DNA of 64,000 nt from Sphingobacteriaceae bacterium (GTDB lineage Bacteria > Bacteroidota > Bacteroidia > UBA7662). Positions 52,090 to 61,017 of the stretch are shown piece after piece (within the stretch, counting starts at the first letter, position 1; each line of letters starts with the position of its first letter). The stretch is taken from NCBI GenBank assembly GCA_013824115.1, contig PNNG01000034.1, positions 1 to 64,000 on the forward strand. Direction: 5' to 3'. Position numbers and translations under genes: made by a program. Under the pieces are notes generated by a model, which saw only the letters and a list, made by a program, of their open reading frames with translations, ran no database searches and had not been told where the DNA came from.

Positions 52090-53197
52090 CCTGTTGTTGA
52101 TTGCTGCGCACTATTTGATGTACATCAATGTAGTAGCGCCCCGAGGGTATAGTTTCTTGCAGCAGAATTCGCCTGGCAGTATCAGCAACATGACCACCTC
52201 CGGCATACACCGCAGAAGCCAGTTGGGGCCAGGTGGTAATGCTTTTGCCCAACTCGCTGTAAGAAAAACGGAGTCGGTCCGACACCTGAGCCACATCCAC
52301 AATGGCAGTGAGATACTGCATTTTGAGAAGGGGATTCCAGCTTTCCGGTGGGTAGTTTTGCAAGAGGTGTTCAATTTTGCCATGAAACAACGACCTATGA
52401 GGTTCTAAGTCGAAACGTTCGATATCGAGCATGCCCCTGTCGGATGTTTCCATCAGGGTGGCCAACTTTCGCGAACGTGCAGCAAAACGCATGGCTAATT
52501 TCATCTCCAAGCTATCGCATTCGTCAATCAGCAAGTCGAGCGGACTGCTACCACCCAAAAAGTCGTCTAAATTCGAGGTTGTTAATCCATCGACAAATAC
52601 TTCTACGCGAAAATAGGGGTCTAATTCAGCAATTTCACGTGCCATTAGCACCGCTTTATGAAGGCCTATATCTTGCACCGACGCACGTATACGATTTAAG
52701 TTGCTTAAATCAATGGTGTCGAAATCGGCCAACTTTAACCGACCGCAACCTCTTTCTAAAGCAATGGTATAGGCAATGGCACTTCCAACCGACAAGCCTA
52801 CTACTCCGATGCATTTGGTGGCCAACGCAGCTTGTTCTTCTGGCGTGATTTTGTACTTGTTACGGGAGGTTCTTACTTCTATGAATTCTGCTTCATCTAA
52901 TAAATGCACCATTCTTCGGCTCCAGGGGTACCAAACCCAGGCGCCGTATTCATGCAAGCCAACATCACCCAAGTGTTGTTGAATAAACACATTCAGCTGT
53001 GCTTTATCAAGAGGGGTTTCAGGTCGGCGGATTTTTATCAGTTCTGCCAATTGAAGCTGAATGGTATCGTGAATCACCAGGTCAGGGTCGCCAACGAGCA
53101 GATTAAAATGCTCAGCATCTTCGGGATCTGTGATTTTAAAAATCCTTGGCGCATAGTCGAGAGGGTCGGCGCCTGGTCTATAATCGAGGTAATCCAT
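52076..53197 (-). CDS. E1/ThiF-like adenylating protein of the Rv1355c (MoeY-like) type
   Basis: 373 residues. An N-terminal region (HEYGAWVWYPWSRRMVHLLD) precedes a ThiF fold: nucleotide loop CIGVVGLSVGSAIAYTIA, LKLADFDTIDLSNLNRIRAS with the conserved Asn and Arg, and DLLIDECDSLEMKLAMRFAA with the catalytic Asp. METSDRGMLDIERFDLEP matches my memory of Rv1355c-type proteins. It lacks the zinc CxxC pairs and an obvious catalytic Cys, so it probably adenylates a carboxylate without forming a thioester. Rv1355c-type proteins often continue into a nitroreductase domain, absent here. First gene of the signalling operon. Confidence 0.75.
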   Translation of the reverse strand: MDYLDYRPGADPLDYAPRIFKITDPEDAEHFNLLVGDPDLVIHDTIQLQLAELIKIRRPETPLDKAQLNVFIQQHLGDVGLHEYGAWVWYPWSRRMVHLLDEAEFIEVRTSRNKYKITPEEQAALATKCIGVVGLSVGSAIAYTIALERGCGRLKLADFDTIDLSNLNRIRASVQDIGLHKAVLMAREIAELDPYFRVEVFVDGLTTSNLDDFLGGSSPLDLLIDECDSLEMKLAMRFAARSRKLATLMETSDRGMLDIERFDLEPHRSLFHGKIEHLLQNYPPESWNPLLKMQYLTAIVDVAQVSDRLRFSYSELGKSITTWPQLASAVYAGGGHVADTARRILLQETIPSGRYYIDVHQIVRSNQQQDVGE

Positions 53198-53262
53198 CTT
53201 TCTTGAGTGCTTTCGTAACCAAATCCGCAGCCAATATAATTAGAAAGGCGGCTCGGAAGTTA

Positions 53263-53290
53263 TTGAATACCGAGAGAAAGTTTATTTTTG
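53263..53290 (+). promoter_or_regulatory. Promoter for the single-domain response regulator
   Basis: TTG at 53263-53265, a 17-base spacer, and TATTTTTG at 53283-53290, a full match to TAnnTTTG. It lies 17 bases before the ATG at 53308. The spacer is two bases shorter than the usual 19. Confidence 0.55.
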
Positions 53291-53307
53291 ACGGAAATTC
53301 TTGTCAC

Positions 53308-53772
53308 ATGGCTGAGGAAAAAATTCAGGTACTTTATGTTGATGACGAGGTGAACAACCTCCATTCCTTCAAAGCCGCATTTCGTCGCGATTTTATGGTA
53401 TTTACGGCAGAATCGGCAAAGGAAGGCCTGGCCATCTTGGAGCAGGAACATATTGAAGTGATTATTACCGACCAACGCATGCCAGAAATGACTGGAGTTG
53501 AGTTTTTAGAGTCGGTGATTCCCCACTATCCCGAACCCATTCGGATTTTGTTGACCGGTTACACTGACATTCAGGCCGTAATCGATGCGATCAACAAAGG
53601 CCAGGTTTATCATTATATCACCAAGCCTTGGGACGAGGAGCAGCTCAGAAACATCATCAAAAAGGCGTATGAGGTATACGCGCTGCGAGCCGAAAATAAA
53701 GAGCTGGTGAAAAGCTTGTTGCGTGCCAATGAGCAACTTGAGTTTTTATTGCGACAACGTCTATTGTCGTAG
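53308..53772 (+). CDS. Single-domain response regulator divergent from the E1/GNAT/kinase operon
   Basis: 154 residues: a receiver domain (IQVLYVDDEVNNLHSFKAAF, phospho-acceptor in VIITDQRMPEMTGVEFLES, RILLTGYTDIQAVIDAINKG, KPW) and a short coiled tail with no output domain. It shares long blocks with the receiver of the kinase at 48108-49205, so the two are paralogues and probably answer the same sensor. The start is the ATG at 53308; the track ORF adds 54 residues that overlap the promoter. Its stop abuts that of the next gene with no gap. Confidence 0.9.
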   Translation: MAEEKIQVLYVDDEVNNLHSFKAAFRRDFMVFTAESAKEGLAILEQEHIEVIITDQRMPEMTGVEFLESVIPHYPEPIRILLTGYTDIQAVIDAINKGQVYHYITKPWDEEQLRNIIKKAYEVYALRAENKELVKSLLRANEQLEFLLRQRLLS

Positions 53773-54213
53773 TTAGGCTGCTTTGCGGTGCTTAAAAAAG
53801 AGTATCAAGCTACCAGCCCAACCCATTATAATAAGCCATGAAGCAGCCTCTGGCAGTCTTTGTGCTACTTCCATTAAAATGGTCTTTTCAGCTCTATATG
53901 CTGTAACCGCAATGGAAAACACCAAAGCAGAGGAGAGCAAGGCACTCGCATTGAAAAGTTTCTGCACAACGAGCAACGAAAAGTTGCTGAAAGCCAATGT
54001 GATTTGAAGAATTGCAAGTCCTAAACTGAGCCAATACAAGGCCATATTGTCCATTTGGCTTACCACATTGCCGGGAGAATGAGCGTAGGTGAGGTGCTTC
54101 AAGGTATATTGGAGTGTTGCCTCTTGCGCTTCAACGAATTTCCAAGTGAAAATCGGCAAAAACAAGGCAGCTAAAAAGCAGCCAGCCACCATCAAATGAG
54201 CAATCTTCTTCAT
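53773..54213 (-). CDS. Four-span membrane protein of unknown function
   Basis: 146 residues with four hydrophobic segments (LMVAGCFLAALFLPIFTW, LYWLSLGLAILQITLAF, ASALLSSALVFSIAVTAY, ASWLIIMGWAGSLILFF). The layout resembles the four-span DUF4293-type proteins of Bacteroidota, but I cannot confirm membership. The start is set at the ATG at 54213 (MKKIAHLMV); the longer track form would run into the thiolase start region. Convergent with the response regulator with no gap between the stops. Confidence 0.6.
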   Translation of the reverse strand: MKKIAHLMVAGCFLAALFLPIFTWKFVEAQEATLQYTLKHLTYAHSPGNVVSQMDNMALYWLSLGLAILQITLAFSNFSLLVVQKLFNASALLSSALVFSIAVTAYRAEKTILMEVAQRLPEAASWLIIMGWAGSLILFFKHRKAA

Positions 54214-54263
54214 TATTCTTTTTGCAAATCTAAGGCTAAAGCCGAAAGGCCTACCAACATTCC

Positions 54264-54271
54264 TATTTTTG
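54264..54271 (+). promoter_or_regulatory. TATTTTTG -7 element for the thiolase-truA-ABC unit
   Basis: Full match to TAnnTTTG, 18 bases before the thiolase ATG. The track ORF start at 54269 is a TTG within this element and is therefore unlikely to be the real start. A TTG box at 17-20 bases was not found. Confidence 0.5.
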
Positions 54272-54289
54272 TATTTCAAAATATGGTTC

Positions 54290-55489
54290 ATGCAGGCAGT
54301 TTATGTAATCGATGCGCTGAGATCACCCATCGGTAAATTCGGGGGAAGTCTTTCTAAAACCCGGCCCGATGATTTGGCCGCTATGGTCATCAAGGCGCTC
54401 ATGGCACGCAATCCGTTTATCGATCCTGCAAGTATTGAAGAGGTGGTATTGGGTGCTGCCAATCAAGCGGGTGAAGACAATAGAAATGTGGCACGAATGG
54501 CTCTGTTACTTGCTGGTTTGCCTACGAGCGTGGCTGGGGTAACGGTAAACAGGCTTTGCGCCAGCGGTTTGCAAGCGGTGATGGATGCCACACGGGCCAT
54601 CGCCCATGGCGATGGAGAAGCTTACCTAGCAGGAGGTGTAGAAAGCATGACGAGGGCTCCCTTTGTAATGGCCAAAAGTGAGCAGGCCTTCGGTAGAAAT
54701 GTAGAGATTTACGATACTTCCATTGGTTGGCGCTTCACCAATCAAGCCTTAGCCGCACTTTACTACCCCTATAGCATGGGTGAAACCGCTGAGAACGTTG
54801 CAAATCAATGGGGCATCAGCCGTGAAGAACAAGATGCTTTTGCCTATCAGTCGCAATTGAAATATGAAGCAGCGCACCAACGAGGCAGCTTTGCCCAGGA
54901 AATGGTGGCATTGGAATTGGCGGCGGGAAAGGGAAAGACAGAAATGTTTAACAAAGATGAGCATCCGCGCCTCAGTTCTGTTGAGCAATTGGCCCAATTA
55001 AAGCCCGCTTTCAAAAAAGATGGTACTGTAACAGCGGGCAATGCATCTGGACTGAACGATGGTGCTGCCTGTTTGTTTTTGGCTGGAGAAAACTATGTAA
55101 AGGCGCATCAGTTGAAGCCTTTGGCACGTGTAGCAGCCGTAGCAGTGGCAGGGGTGGACCCGTCGATCATGGGTATAGGGCCAGTGCCAGCCACGCAAAA
55201 GGCGTTAAAAAGAGCCGGACTTACCACCAACGACTTGGGCTTGGTAGAGCTAAATGAAGCCTTCGCCAGTCAGAGCATAGCTTGTATGCGCGATTTGGGG
55301 CTCAATCCCGATATCGTGAACGTAAATGGGGGCGCCATTGCTTTGGGCCATCCGCTCGGTTGCTCAGGTGCACGCATTTCTGCTACCCTCATTCATGAAA
55401 TGCATAAAAGAGCAGATGTGCGTTATGGCTTGGCCACCATGTGCGTAGGGGTGGGACAAGGGTCGGCTATCATCTATGAAAAGTGTTGA
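54290..55489 (+). CDS. Acetyl-CoA acyltransferase (thiolase)
   Basis: 399 residues with all thiolase motifs: active Cys in [40 protein letters not shown] with the catalytic His, and the second Cys in [12 protein letters not shown]. The sequence is closest in feel to 3-oxoadipyl-CoA or beta-oxidation thiolases (PcaF/FadA class); exact chain length and direction are not visible. Start set at the ATG at 54290. truA begins three bases after the stop. Confidence 0.92.
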   Translation: MQAVYVIDALRSPIGKFGGSLSKTRPDDLAAMVIKALMARNPFIDPASIEEVVLGAANQAGEDNRNVARMALLLAGLPTSVAGVTVNRLCASGLQAVMDATRAIAHGDGEAYLAGGVESMTRAPFVMAKSEQAFGRNVEIYDTSIGWRFTNQALAALYYPYSMGETAENVANQWGISREEQDAFAYQSQLKYEAAHQRGSFAQEMVALELAAGKGKTEMFNKDEHPRLSSVEQLAQLKPAFKKDGTVTAGNASGLNDGAACLFLAGENYVKAHQLKPLARVAAVAVAGVDPSIMGIGPVPATQKALKRAGLTTNDLGLVELNEAFASQSIACMRDLGLNPDIVNVNGGAIALGHPLGCSGARISATLIHEMHKRADVRYGLATMCVGVGQGSAIIYEKC

Positions 55490-55492
55490 CAA

Positions 55493-56260
55493 GTGCCGCG
55501 GTACTTCCTCCATTTCGCTTATAAAGGCACGCACTTTCATGGTTGGCAACGGCAGCAAAATGCCTTTTCAGTACAGGAAAGTATAGAAAAGGCACTGACT
55601 ACTGCCTTACGCCAAGAGGTGAGTACCACTGGGCAAGGACGTACAGATACCGGGGTTCATGCACAATCGTGCTACTTGCATTTTGATATTGATGTTCCCA
55701 TAAGAATGGCACCAGTGCTTCTCAGAAGCCTCAATGCGCTGTTGTCCGATGATCTTGCAGTTTTCGATATTTTTGAAGTACCTGCAGAGGCACATGCCCG
55801 ATTTTCGGCATTAAGCAGAAGCTATGAATACCGCATGCATCGAGGAAAAAGCCCTTTTCTAAAGGATTTTTCAAATGAATTGAACTTTTGGCCCGATGCT
55901 TCGCTCATTCAGCAGGCCATTCCTTACTTTTTGGGTAAAAAAGATTTTGGGAGTTTTGCCAAGCTCGGCAGCGACCACAAAACGAATCTTTGTGATTTGA
56001 GTTATCTAAGCTGGGAGCAGTCGGATACGAAAGCCGTACTCAAAATTACTGCCGATCGTTTTTTAAGAAATATGGTTAGAGCCATTACAGGCACCCTTTT
56101 AGAAATTGGTCAAGGAAAAAGGAGTCCGCACAATATTCCCCAACTCTTGGCTTCGGGCGAACGTTCCCAGGCCGGCGAATCGGTAGCTGCGCACGGCTTG
56201 TTTTTAGTGGATGTAGTTTATCCCGATTGGGTATTTGCTTTGAAAAATGGAAAAAGCTAA
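55493..56260 (+). CDS. truA: tRNA pseudouridine(38-40) synthase
   Basis: 255 residues. The catalytic Asp is in GQGRTDTGVHAQSCYLHF, with FAYKGTHFHGWQRQQNAFSV at the start and DRFLRNMVRAITGTLLEIGQ near the end. It modifies the anticodon stem of many tRNAs. The start codon is GTG, immediately after the thiolase stop, and the 3' end overlaps the ABC gene by 14 bases. Confidence 0.95.
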   Translation: MPRYFLHFAYKGTHFHGWQRQQNAFSVQESIEKALTTALRQEVSTTGQGRTDTGVHAQSCYLHFDIDVPIRMAPVLLRSLNALLSDDLAVFDIFEVPAEAHARFSALSRSYEYRMHRGKSPFLKDFSNELNFWPDASLIQQAIPYFLGKKDFGSFAKLGSDHKTNLCDLSYLSWEQSDTKAVLKITADRFLRNMVRAITGTLLEIGQGKRSPHNIPQLLASGERSQAGESVAAHGLFLVDVVYPDWVFALKNGKS

Positions 56261-58004
56261 GAGCTATACCACTTGGGCAGTGACCCTTAGGATTTTAGGT
56301 TTGGTGAGGCCATACCGAAAAATTTTTGTTGCCACCGTGCTTTTGGTGATTGCACTGGCAATTTTGGCGCCCTTGCGCCCTTGGTTAATACAGTACACCG
56401 TAGATGGGCCTATTGCAGCTTTCGATCGCGAAGGCTTGCTAAAAATGACGGCACTCATGGCGGCTGTATTGATTTTGGAGTCTGTTTTTCGGTATGCTTT
56501 CAGCTATTGGAGTACTTGGCTCGGACAGCAGGCCATCCACGATTTGCGCAACGGGTTATTCCATAAATTACTTCAAAAACGCTTGCGTTTTTTTGATAAA
56601 ACCCCCATCGGAACCCTTACCACACGTACAGTTAGCGACATCGAAACCATTGCCGAAGTTTTTTCGCAAGGGCTATTAACCATTGTGGGTGATCTACTTC
56701 AGCTCATCGCCATTTTAGCAGTGATGTTATATACCGATTGGCGTTTAACGCTCATCAGCTTATCAGTTTTACCGCTCCTTGTTTATAGCACGTACATATT
56801 CAAAGAAAAGGTGAGGCTTTCGTTTCAAGAAGTACGAAATGAAGTAGCGCGTTTGAATGCCTTTGTGCAAGAACACATTACGGGAATGCGGGTGGTGCAA
56901 CTTTTTAATCGCGAGAGCGAAGAAAAACGGCGCTTTGTAGAGGTAAACACATCGCTCAACCAGGCGCATCTCAAGAGTGTAATGTACTATTCCGTTTTTT
57001 TTCCTGTGGTGGAAATCATTACTGCAGCCAGTTTGGGTTTGTTGGTTTGGTATGGCGCGGGTGCTGCTTTGAAGGACGAAATTTCAGTAGGGGTAATCAT
57101 TGCATTCATACTCTATGTGAATCAGTTTTTTAGGCCCATTCGGTTGTTGGCCGATAAATTTAATAGCCTGCAAATGGGCGTAGTAGCTTCTGAACGGGTG
57201 TTCAAATTACTTGATTTGGAAGAGGAAGTGGCAGATACAGGTACCCAAGTGCTCGAAAACGCGCGGGGTCAGGTAGAATTCAATGAGGTTTGGTTTGCCT
57301 ACGATGGTGAACAAATGGTTTTGAAAGGCATTAGTTTTACTGCCGAGCCAGGAAAAAAAATCGCCCTTGTAGGCCCAACAGGGGCTGGAAAGAGCTCTGT
57401 AATCAATGTTTTGGGGCGTTATTATGAGTATCAAAAAGGGGAGGTACTCCTTGACGGCATAGCCATCAGAGAATTACCACTCGCAAGCATTCAAAGGCAC
57501 ATTGGGGTGGTATTGCAAGATGTTTTTTTGTTTTCGGGCACCATCGCCGATAACATCAGCATGTTTAATTCCGCCATTTCAAAGGAATACATGTTGGAAA
57601 TGGCTGTGGTATCGGGCATCGACAGGTTTATCAATAAATTACCGCAAGGACTCGATACACCAGTGGGCGAAAGGGGCGGTTTGCTGTCGACAGGACAGCG
57701 TCAGTTGGTGGCCTTCTTAAGAGTGATGGTATACAACCCCACCGTAGTGGTGCTCGATGAAGCTACTGCATCCATAGACTCGGAAACAGAGGAAATCCTA
57801 CAGATAGCCATGAAAAAGGTGCTCGAAAACCGCACCTCTATCATCATTGCACATCGCCTGTCGACCGTAACCGATGCAGACGAGATATTAGTGATTGAAG
57901 ACGGATGCATAGCCGAGCGGGGAACCCATCAGCAGCTTATGTCACAAAACGGTCATTACCAAGCATTGTATGAGTTGCAGTTGGCCCAAGAAAAGCCCGA
58001 ATAG
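56247..58004 (+). CDS. ABC exporter, fused permease and ATPase (MsbA-like)
   Basis: 585 residues. Six membrane helices (about 25-310) followed by an ATPase with Walker A LVGPTGAGKSSVINVLG, signature LLSTGQRQLVAFL (LSTGQ in place of the common LSGGQ), Walker B VVVLDEATASID and the switch IIAHRLSTVTDADEI. The half-transporter would work as a dimer, exporting lipids or other hydrophobic compounds; the substrate is not predictable. Confidence 0.92.
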   Translation: MEKAKSYTTWAVTLRILGLVRPYRKIFVATVLLVIALAILAPLRPWLIQYTVDGPIAAFDREGLLKMTALMAAVLILESVFRYAFSYWSTWLGQQAIHDLRNGLFHKLLQKRLRFFDKTPIGTLTTRTVSDIETIAEVFSQGLLTIVGDLLQLIAILAVMLYTDWRLTLISLSVLPLLVYSTYIFKEKVRLSFQEVRNEVARLNAFVQEHITGMRVVQLFNRESEEKRRFVEVNTSLNQAHLKSVMYYSVFFPVVEIITAASLGLLVWYGAGAALKDEISVGVIIAFILYVNQFFRPIRLLADKFNSLQMGVVASERVFKLLDLEEEVADTGTQVLENARGQVEFNEVWFAYDGEQMVLKGISFTAEPGKKIALVGPTGAGKSSVINVLGRYYEYQKGEVLLDGIAIRELPLASIQRHIGVVLQDVFLFSGTIADNISMFNSAISKEYMLEMAVVSGIDRFINKLPQGLDTPVGERGGLLSTGQRQLVAFLRVMVYNPTVVVLDEATASIDSETEEILQIAMKKVLENRTSIIIAHRLSTVTDADEILVIEDGCIAERGTHQQLMSQNGHYQALYELQLAQEKPE

Positions 58005-58020
58005 CGCAACTTTCGTATAT

Positions 58021-58039
58021 TAGGTAAATTTTTTACCTA
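58021..58039. promoter_or_regulatory. Perfect inverted repeat directly before the M1 peptidase start codon
   Basis: TAGGTAAA-TTT-TTTACCTA, an 8-3-8 palindrome ending one base before the ATG at 58041. Candidate operator or a hairpin that limits translation. It lacks GC content and a trailing T tract, so it is not a good terminator for the ABC gene. Confidence 0.5.
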
Positions 58040-58040
58040 C

Positions 58041-60017
58041 ATGCGAAAGCTCTTACCCTTAGGATTACTCCTTTTTAACACCTTCCACTCCTTTGCTCAA
58101 AACAACCAGGAGCACGACCATGGCTGTTCACACGTGAAAAGCCAAGCCATGGCAAGCAATTTTTCGGCGCTTAACCGCATCAGTGCTGCCCGAGGAGGCG
58201 ATTTATACGATATTCATTTTTACGACATTGAGCTTGAAGTATCGAATACCACAACCTATGTAGACGGCAATGTACTTATCGGTTCTAAGGTGATTTCGGC
58301 TTCCTTGGACACCTTTTGGTTCGAGCTCAAAGACAATATGACGGTCGACAGTGTTTACATTAATGGTCAGCGCCGCACGCAAATCAATCGACTAAACAAT
58401 GTCGTTCGTGTACCTCTTATGGAGCCCCTATTGCAAGGGCAAGAGGTGAGGGCGCGCATTTGGTACAAGGGAACCGCTACCCAAGCCGGTTTTTTCAGTG
58501 GCTTGAGCACTGGTTCTTCCAGCACATGGGGAGTAAATGTTAGTTGGACACTGTCGGAGCCCTTTTCGGCTCCCGATTGGTTACCATGCAAGCAAGATTT
58601 ATGGGATAAAATCGACTCTGTAAACTTCAACGGCATAGCTACCAATCCAAATAAGGTAGCCTCGGCTGGCTTGTTGACGTCGGTTACCCCATTGCCTGGA
58701 AATAAGAGCAAATTTGCCTGGAAAACACGTTATCCGATGGCATTTTATCTGATTGCCTTCAGCGTAACCAACTATGCCGATTATACTGTTTTTGCCAAGC
58801 CTACGCGTTTACCCGGTGACTCTATCAGGGTGCAGCATTGGGTTTACAATGCTAATAATTCGAGCAACGTAAGTGCCATCAATTTCTTTAAACCGCAACT
58901 TGATGCTACCAACGATATGCTGGAGGTATTCAGCAACCTATTCATTTTATATCCGTTTTGGCAAGAAAAATACGGACACATGCAAGCACCGCTGGGAGGA
59001 GGCATGGAGCACCAAACCATGAGTACTATGGGGGGCTTTGGGCAAGATTTAACCGCTCATGAGCTCATTCACCAATGGTTTGGCGATTATGTTACCTGTG
59101 CTACCTGGAGCGATATTTGGCTGAACGAGGGTTTCGCTTCCTACGGCGAATATTTGTATCGTCAAGTTGGGATTAGCCAGAGCAGCGCCGATAGCTGGAT
59201 GCAGTCGGCACATGGTAGCGCCCGTCAAAATACAGGATCGGTATATGTGCCCGCTGGCTCAACCGTCAACCGGATTTTTAGCAGCAATCTCAGTTATAAA
59301 AAGGGAGGTGCCGTAGTGCACATGCTGCGTTGGCAGTTAGGCAATGATAGCCTGTTTTTTGGTGGCTTGGTAGATTATCTTCAGCAAAAGGCAAACGACG
59401 TGGCAACCACCGACGAATTGCGTCAGATTTTGGAAGCCTATTCGGGGCAATCGTTGCAAGCATTTTTTGATCAATGGGTATATGGGGAAGGCTTTCCCAC
59501 CTACACTGTGAACTGGAACCAGGTTGACAGCACGGTATATGTAGAAGTATTGCAAACCACCACCAGTCCGGTTACGCCTTCCTTCTCAACCCCTGTTCCA
59601 GTACGCTTGGCAGTGGGAGGGCAGTTCGTCAATTTACGTGTAAATCCAACTGCAGGCGTGAATCGTTTTCAAATCAATGGAATTGTTACTTCTGCGCAGC
59701 TCGATCCAACGGCCATTTTACTCAAAGGTACCACAAGCGCCATTCGCAGGGTTACTACCCTGGGCGTAAGCGTGGCCGAAGAAAGTCTGCTGAAGGCCAA
59801 GGTTTACCCCAATCCGGTTACCGACATTTTGAGCGTTGAAACCGAAAGCGATGGAAGCCAGCTTCGTTTATTCGATGCTGCAGGTCGCATGGTATTTGAA
59901 ACAACCCTCCAGCAGCAGCAATCGGAAGTTTCTATTGGTCAACTTGCTACCGGCATTTACCACATACAATTGACCTCAGGAAGCAAAACTTTCAATCAAC
60001 GTTTGGTAAAGCAATAG
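58041..60017 (+). CDS. M1-family metallopeptidase with T9SS sorting domain
   Basis: 658 residues with a signal peptide (LLPLGLLLFNTFHSFAQ). A beta-saddle N-terminal domain leads to the exopeptidase motif GGGMEHQTMST, the zinc motif HELIHQWFGD and the third ligand Glu in WLNEGFASYGEYLY. The C-terminal 75 residues are a type A sorting domain (KVYPNPVTDILSVETESD, GIYHIQLTSGSKTFNQRLVK), so it is exported by the T9SS. Role: extracellular aminopeptidase. The helical C-terminal domain of large M1 enzymes is absent. Confidence 0.93.
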   Translation: MRKLLPLGLLLFNTFHSFAQNNQEHDHGCSHVKSQAMASNFSALNRISAARGGDLYDIHFYDIELEVSNTTTYVDGNVLIGSKVISASLDTFWFELKDNMTVDSVYINGQRRTQINRLNNVVRVPLMEPLLQGQEVRARIWYKGTATQAGFFSGLSTGSSSTWGVNVSWTLSEPFSAPDWLPCKQDLWDKIDSVNFNGIATNPNKVASAGLLTSVTPLPGNKSKFAWKTRYPMAFYLIAFSVTNYADYTVFAKPTRLPGDSIRVQHWVYNANNSSNVSAINFFKPQLDATNDMLEVFSNLFILYPFWQEKYGHMQAPLGGGMEHQTMSTMGGFGQDLTAHELIHQWFGDYVTCATWSDIWLNEGFASYGEYLYRQVGISQSSADSWMQSAHGSARQNTGSVYVPAGSTVNRIFSSNLSYKKGGAVVHMLRWQLGNDSLFFGGLVDYLQQKANDVATTDELRQILEAYSGQSLQAFFDQWVYGEGFPTYTVNWNQVDSTVYVEVLQTTTSPVTPSFSTPVPVRLAVGGQFVNLRVNPTAGVNRFQINGIVTSAQLDPTAILLKGTTSAIRRVTTLGVSVAEESLLKAKVYPNPVTDILSVETESDGSQLRLFDAAGRMVFETTLQQQQSEVSIGQLATGIYHIQLTSGSKTFNQRLVKQ

Positions 60018-60037
60018 TGAACTGTACGTTTTGAATT

Positions 60038-60075
60038 AAAAAAGGCTGATGCACCAAGTGCGTCAGCCTTTTTTA
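60038..60075. terminator. Terminator between M1 peptidase and the MlaD-family gene
   Basis: AAAAAGGCTGATGCAC and GTGCGTCAGCCTTTTTT form a long stem around CAA with one imperfect pair. A and T tracts flank it, so it can serve both convergent genes. Confidence 0.85.
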
Positions 60076-60092
60076 TACTTATTCAAGTCAAA

Positions 60093-61010
60093 TCACTTTT
60101 TACCAAATATGCTGAAGTGCACGTAACGCTTGGGATTGGCCTTCAAATCAATGACCAACGAATCTAAATCGGCTGCCGATTTATTGAGATTCTGATACAG
60201 TTGTTTGTCGTTCAACAACAATCCAATGCTTCCCTCACCTGCATTAATTTTTCGCATAATCTCGCTGGTTTGCTCTAAGGATGCATGCGCTTGGGCAATG
60301 GTTTGTGTCAAATTAGCTTTGGCCAAGCTATCGGTGATAGCGTGCACATTGGCCATGGCTGCTGTTAAAGTCTCATTGTTCGACTTCAAATTGCTGCTAA
60401 TGGAGGCAATATCCCTCAGTATTTTGTTCAATTGGCTGTTTTTATCGGCCAATAAGGCATTCAGATTGTATGTAGTTTGCTCCAAGTTGTTCACCGTTCC
60501 TCTGATTTTTTGAGGTTCAATGGCCAATCGCAAGGAGTCGATGAGTTGGTTGAGGCTGGTTACCAAAGGGCTGAACTCATCTCCCAGCTTGTCGAGCATG
60601 CCGGGTGCTATCACTCCTCTGATGGTGTCGTTCTTTCCATAAAACTTGCCATTATTTTCATTGGGCAGCGTGATTTCTAAAGCACGGGTGTTGAAAAGAT
60701 CTGTGCTAATCAATCGGACTTCGCTGCCTATCGGGAGTTTCACTTTGTCGTTCACATAAAATTGAACCATAATTCCGGCAAGGTCGCCGCGGAAGGCAAT
60801 TTTGCGGACTGAACCTACCTTGATGCCTTTGTGCATTACTGCAGCAGACGATTGTAGTCCCAAAGCATCGGGATAAGACACATAATAGTTGGTGGTAGTG
60901 CTAAAAAGTTCTTCTCCTTTTAGGAAATTATAACCTAACAGCAGAATAGCGATGGTGATGGCAGCAAATGCACCAACCAGGGTTTCGTTAGATACTTTGA
61001 ATTTGTTCAC
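60093..61010 (-). CDS. MlaD/MCE-domain lipid transport protein
   Basis: 305 residues. One N-terminal span (LVGAFAAITIAILLLGYNFL), an MCE domain (about 40-120: VSYPDALGLQSSAAVMHKGI, KVGSVRKI, RALEITLP) and a long helical tail rich in Asn, Leu and Ser (about 150-290). MCE proteins form hexamers that carry phospholipids across the envelope with an ABC transporter; the ATPase and permease are not in the window. It follows the amidase gene by seven bases. Confidence 0.9.
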   Translation of the reverse strand: MNKFKVSNETLVGAFAAITIAILLLGYNFLKGEELFSTTTNYYVSYPDALGLQSSAAVMHKGIKVGSVRKIAFRGDLAGIMVQFYVNDKVKLPIGSEVRLISTDLFNTRALEITLPNENNGKFYGKNDTIRGVIAPGMLDKLGDEFSPLVTSLNQLIDSLRLAIEPQKIRGTVNNLEQTTYNLNALLADKNSQLNKILRDIASISSNLKSNNETLTAAMANVHAITDSLAKANLTQTIAQAHASLEQTSEIMRKINAGEGSIGLLLNDKQLYQNLNKSAADLDSLVIDLKANPKRYVHFSIFGKK

Positions 61011-61017
61011 TGTGGGT

